From Gammaproteobacteria bacterium (GTDB lineage Bacteria; Pseudomonadota; Gammaproteobacteria; QZLD01): DNA of 42,002 nt. Position numbers and translations under genes: made by a program. The notes beneath the pieces are model-generated. The model did no database searches. It was not told the DNA's origin and saw only the letters and a program-made list of their open reading frames with translations. Positions 38,360 through 42,002 of the stretch are shown piece by piece (the first letter of the stretch is position 1; each line of letters starts with the position of its first letter). The stretch covers positions 1-42,002 of the forward strand of contig QZLD01000142.1 in NCBI GenBank assembly GCA_004796385.1, in the 5' to 3' direction.

Positions 38360-38430
38360 CTGATTCAGAGTTCTCCTGCTGTTTCACAACAAGGGGAGAA
38401 ATAACATCCCCTTAATAAACTTTGAATCAG
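38360..38430 (+). other. Inverted-repeat structured element downstream of the DAHP synthase gene
   Basis: CTGATTCAGAGTT (38360-38372) pairs with AACTTTGAATCAG (38418-38430), 13 bp with one G-U. Inside, TTCTCC/GGAGAA and GGGG/CCCC hairpins share bases. Confidence 0.5.
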
Positions 38431-38568
38431 TTCATCCGCAAATCTCAGCCACGTTAATTTCTTAAAAAAATCGCCTCTTTCAACCTCTGCAGACAAACCA
38501 ACTAAACTCGCAAATATAACGCTGATTACTTTACTATTACCAGTCTTATAATGTACATACACTAACGC

Positions 38569-38603
38569 AAAAACCCCTTACTAAATATTAGAAAGGGGTT
38601 TTT
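38569..38603. terminator. Bidirectional intrinsic terminator
   Basis: AAAAACCCCTT-actaaatattaga-AAGGGGTTTTT between convergent DAHP synthase and PEP-CTERM genes. Confidence 0.85.
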
Positions 38604-38629
38604 ACTATATCTTTTTTGGTATTTAGGTT

Positions 38630-39187
38630 TTATTTTCTTTTTCTAGAAAGCCCTAAACCAAGCAAACCTAAACCAAATAACGCAATTGAAGCTGGCTCAG
38701 GAACTTCGCCATCTTTTCTATACTCAATATTATCAACAATTTCAATTAGATTTGTATCATAATAAATTTCTGCGTAGTTAAACAAACCTGTACCGGAAAG
38801 GGTTTGATTCATAATATCATCCCAGTTGGCAGTAAGAGCATAAGAACCTGTTAAAGCTCCATCAAGATAGAGATCAAGGTGCATTTGTCCATCAGGATCT
38901 CCAAACCCAGGATTGTCATTACCGAAATCGAACGATAGGTAATCGTATGTGTTGGCAAAACTAAGTTGTAGACGACTGGAATCATCTCCAAATATGCCAA
39001 GAGCAGTACCGTCACTTTGATGACCATAATCGCTCACTGATAAACCGGTCCCCATTGAATCGGTAAATGTAACATCACCAACGCTAAAAGAATTAACATT
39101 TGAAGCAGTAACACCATCAAAATTTATCACAGTAGCATTAGTGTTAGCTGCCGCAAGCAATCCAAGAGCGATAATTAATTTTTTCAT
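38630..39187 (-). CDS. PEP-CTERM sorting domain-containing secreted protein
   Basis: N-terminal signal peptide MKKLIIALGLLAAANTNA; C-terminal VPEPASIALFGLGLLGLGLSRKRK (PEP motif, hydrophobic helix, basic tail). Confidence 0.95.
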   Translation of the reverse strand: MKKLIIALGLLAAANTNATVINFDGVTASNVNSFSVGDVTFTDSMGTGLSVSDYGHQSDGTALGIFGDDSSRLQLSFANTYDYLSFDFGNDNPGFGDPDGQMHLDLYLDGALTGSYALTANWDDIMNQTLSGTGLFNYAEIYYDTNLIEIVDNIEYRKDGEVPEPASIALFGLGLLGLGLSRKRK

Positions 39188-39244
39188 AGTAATAATTCCT
39201 TAAAGTTAAAATCAGAATAAAACCAAACCATCCCCTATAACAAA

Positions 39245-39260
39245 AGCAATATATATGCCA
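39245..39260 (-). promoter_or_regulatory. Putative sigma-54 (RpoN) -24/-12 promoter for the PEP-CTERM gene
   Basis: Minus strand TGGCATATATATTGCT: TGGCA-N6-TTGCT with GG and GC elements at canonical spacing; 58 bp upstream of the start codon. Confidence 0.7.
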
Positions 39261-39348
39261 CACCAATAACCATATGATATAAAAACATTTTATGAAATAC
39301 GTAAATAGCAACTGTAAAAAAAACCGACATAACCTTGCAAAAAAACCA

Positions 39349-39915
39349 CTAAGCTTTCGGCAATGTCACTCCAGTCTGCCCCTGATATTTGCCACCACGA
39401 TCTTTATATGATGTTTCGCAAATCTCGTCCGATTCATAAAAAAGCATCTGAGCAACCCCTTCGTTAGCATATATTTTTGCAGGCAATGGCGTTGTATTTG
39501 AAAACTCAAGCGTCACATGCCCTTCCCACTCAGGCTCCAAAGGAGTTACATTTACTATTATTCCGCAACGAGCATACGTTGATTTGCCAAGACATACAGT
39601 CAACACATTACGCGGAATCTTAAAGTACTCAACGGTTCTTGCTAAAGCAAATGAGTTTGGGGGAATTATACATACATCAGACTTTACATTAACAAAACTG
39701 TTTTCATCAAAGTTTTTCGGATCAACTATTGCCGAATTAATATTTGTAAAAATCTTAAATTCATCTGCACAACGAACATCATAACCATAACTAGATGTTC
39801 CGTAAGAGATTATTCTTTTATCATTTTCACAATAACGAACTTGCTCTTTCTCAAAAGGTGAGATCATTCCCTGCTCAGACATTCGCCTGATCCATTTATC
39901 TGATTTTATGGACAT
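39349..39915 (-). CDS. dcd: dCTP deaminase
   Basis: [115 protein letters not shown]. Confidence 0.95.
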   Translation of the reverse strand: MSIKSDKWIRRMSEQGMISPFEKEQVRYCENDKRIISYGTSSYGYDVRCADEFKIFTNINSAIVDPKNFDENSFVNVKSDVCIIPPNSFALARTVEYFKIPRNVLTVCLGKSTYARCGIIVNVTPLEPEWEGHVTLEFSNTTPLPAKIYANEGVAQMLFYESDEICETSYKDRGGKYQGQTGVTLPKA

Positions 39916-39934
39916 GCCCTGTAAACCTTGTTTT

Positions 39935-40993
39935 TTATGTTTTTGATAATGGTTGCTGCGAGAGTCTGGCAACCAAGTTGATAGCCACCTCTTTTATCAC
40001 ACGAGATATCTGTAAAGATGGTTGCTGCAATACTATTGGTAAACCTACATCCATGCTCTTTTGCAATTCGTGACTATATGGTAGCGAGCCAATAATATCA
40101 GTTCCGCAATTCTTTGCCACCTGTTTGAGCTCTGTTTCTCCGAATATATGCTCCATACTATTGCATTTTGTACAAATATTAAGGCTTTTATTTTCAATAA
40201 CACCTAACAGTGGTACATCTCGTTTTTTATATATATTTGAAGTCCTTACAATGTCTTTTTCAGAAAATTCATCAGGAATTCCTATTACAACGGCACCACT
40301 TACAGGGTATTGCTCCAAAATATTTTTAAGAATATCACCACTTGAAGATGGCATATCGACAATAAGATAATCCAATTCCCCCCATTTAGTTCCTTTAAGA
40401 AACTGATTTAAAATTCTTGAAACTTTATTACTACCCCATACAGCACTGTTATGCTCTTTTTCAAGTATTCCTGCTATAGAAACTGTTTTTATTCCATTTT
40501 TCTCAACCGGAATAAATATATTTTTTTCAGTTTTAATTTTTTCAATTATCCCTAAAGCGAAATACAGATCGGATTTAAACAAATCTGCATCAATAATCCC
40601 TACCCTTGCACCCTCATCAGCTATTGCTGCAGCAATATTTGCCGTTATTGCTGTTCGTCCCACTCCTCCTTTACCACCACCTATAAGAATAACATTTTGT
40701 ATTCCGTCAACTCTTTTTACATTCTTCTGAATAATATGCGATTTGCATTTGTGTGTAATATGAACATGAATCTTCTTTATTCCTTTAACCGATTCTATTT
40801 GCCCTTTAATTTCTTCAGCAAGAACAGATTTATATTTTTTTATCGGAAAACCAAATTCCAGATCAACAAAAACAACATCTTCATCAATATGAATATCTTT
40901 TACAACATCGGCCGATATTAAATCTTCCCGCAAATGTATATCGTAATAATCAGCAATAGCTGCTGCAACTGAGTCTATATCTGGCTTTTCCAT
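39935..40993 (-). CDS. Mrp/ApbC family P-loop ATPase (divergent)
   Basis: N-terminal MIP18-like domain; [54 protein letters not shown]; CxxC ICTKC; mrp-dcd gene order. Confidence 0.85.
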   Translation of the reverse strand: MEKPDIDSVAAAIADYYDIHLREDLISADVVKDIHIDEDVVFVDLEFGFPIKKYKSVLAEEIKGQIESVKGIKKIHVHITHKCKSHIIQKNVKRVDGIQNVILIGGGKGGVGRTAITANIAAAIADEGARVGIIDADLFKSDLYFALGIIEKIKTEKNIFIPVEKNGIKTVSIAGILEKEHNSAVWGSNKVSRILNQFLKGTKWGELDYLIVDMPSSSGDILKNILEQYPVSGAVVIGIPDEFSEKDIVRTSNIYKKRDVPLLGVIENKSLNICTKCNSMEHIFGETELKQVAKNCGTDIIGSLPYSHELQKSMDVGLPIVLQQPSLQISRVIKEVAINLVARLSQQPLSKT

Positions 40994-41002
40994 TTTCTTT
41001 AA

Positions 41003-42001
41003 CTACTTCCTTATTAAACCCGTTGTGATTTTATAAGCTCTTTTAAGCTCCAATGCCGTAATATTATATGCTTCTTCAATTTCCCTTAAACCGAACTGAG
41101 TGCAAGCTCTTTCAACTGCAATTGCACCTATACTTCGGCTATTAGACATTACACTTTCAATTATGGCCTCTTTTTCATTATCCTCAAGCCTGTGACTTTC
41201 AAGCTTGCTTATCATTTCTGCTGTACTGTTCAAGTATATTTGGATCATCTCTTTTATATCAAGATCGTTACCCAAATCTTCTAAGAGATTTTCTGTAACA
41301 GTTTTATCAAAAATCTCATGATCAATTTCAATTTGTTTCTCTGTCAAATATCGGCTAAGAACCCTCACCATCTCCTCTTTAGAAAAAGGCTTGGATATAA
41401 AATCATCCATTCCACAGGATACACATTTTTGCTTATCGCTCTCATAGGCATTAGCAGTTAACGCTATTATTGGGATTTTTCGAATATTGTTCTCTTTTTC
41501 ATACGCCCTAATCCTTATTGTTGCCTGAATACCATCAAGCTCAGGCATCTGACAATCCATAAAGATAAGGTCGTAATCTCCGCTTTTATATTTATCTATT
41601 GCTTCAAAACCATTGCTTGCAGTTTCAACATTATTACCGGCTCTCTCCAGTATTTTCTTTGCAACCAATTGATTCTCCGGAATATCTTCTACTATCAGAA
41701 TGTTATTAGAAAATACCGATGCCGATATAGAGTTGCTATTTTGAGATAAATGATATTTTGTTATAACTTGATCTGTAGTTGTTAATGAAATAGCCATCGC
41801 ATCAATTAATGATTTTTCAGATTCAGATCGCGACAAATATACCGCAATACCATTCTCATTGAATAACGAAGAATCGCCTCTTGTGGCACTGCTGCAATAG
41901 ATAACAATCTTAGAATCCCCCCATAGCCCTTTGATTTTTTTAATAAAAGAGGAATGTTCTTCATTTTGGAGTTCTGCATCTATTATTACAAAATCGGGTG
42001 C
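41003..42001 (-). CDS. Hybrid kinase / multi-REC protein C-terminal part: REC-REC-HPt-like (5' truncated by window edge)
   Basis: Frame stays open past the ORF-track start (a TTG at 41836) to the window end, encoding APDFVIIDAELQNEEHSSFIKKI... REC: ILIVEDIPENQ...LIFMDCQMPELDGI...DDFISKPF. C-terminal helical HPt-like region. Confidence 0.85.
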   Translation of the reverse strand, partial: APDFVIIDAELQNEEHSSFIKKIKGLWGDSKIVIYCSSATRGDSSLFNENGIAVYLSRSESEKSLIDAMAISLTTTDQVITKYHLSQNSNSISASVFSNNILIVEDIPENQLVAKKILERAGNNVETASNGFEAIDKYKSGDYDLIFMDCQMPELDGIQATIRIRAYEKENNIRKIPIIALTANAYESDKQKCVSCGMDDFISKPFSKEEMVRVLSRYLTEKQIEIDHEIFDKTVTENLLEDLGNDLDIKEMIQIYLNSTAEMISKLESHRLEDNEKEAIIESVMSNSRSIGAIAVERACTQFGLREIEEAYNITALELKRAYKITTGLIRK

Positions 42002-42002
42002 C

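Noticed and set aside
38365-38562. 65-aa minus-strand ORF between DAHP synthase and PEP-CTERM genes
   Set aside because: Overlaps the inverted-repeat element; no ribosome-binding site or family signal seen, more likely noncoding.
1-42002. tRNA, rRNA, transposase, integrase or prophage genes
   Set aside because: No such genes or attachment-like direct repeats were recognised by eye; no mobile element called.

Overview
AT-rich gammaproteobacterial-type chromosomal window, with most genes on the minus strand. From left to right it contains: (1) the end of a type VI secretion locus on the + strand (3' part of tssM, tagF, PP2C phosphatase); (2) a minus-strand block that looks like a decaprenylphosphoryl-arabinose (DPA)-type pathway (DprE1-like FAD oxidase, DprE2-like SDR, HAD-UbiA fusion) with a polytopic GT-C-like membrane protein; (3) nlpD-rpoS, where rpoS has an unusual N-terminus encoded by several poly-A runs; (4) an HDOD protein and a ratA-rnfH-hypothetical operon; (5) a PAS protein, an SRPBCC protein and methylthioinosine phosphorylase; (6) part of an XrtA/PEP-CTERM exopolysaccharide locus (FemAB, deacetylase, wecB-like epimerase, AAA ATPase, TIGR03016-like outer-membrane protein) with no exosortase in the window; (7) a phosphorelay cluster (hybrid kinase, response regulator, PAS kinase) and a REC-REC-GGDEF-EAL protein in which every signature motif is degenerate; (8) truD, djlA-like and a lipoprotein esterase; (9) two secreted oddities: a collagen-like GPL-repeat protein and an Ig-like two-repeat protein; (10) nadA and DAHP synthase; (11) a PEP-CTERM protein preceded by a well-spaced sigma-54 promoter motif; (12) dcd, a divergent Mrp ATPase with Arg replacing the P-loop Lys, and a truncated hybrid kinase with a degenerate HPt domain. 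The observations most worth follow-up are the DPA/GT-C block, the all-degenerate c-di-GMP-type protein, the collagen-like secreted protein, the sigma-54/PEP-CTERM pairing, the Mrp P-loop substitution and a possible bistable RNA element after the DAHP synthase gene. Family calls come from motif recognition by eye; no database search was run.
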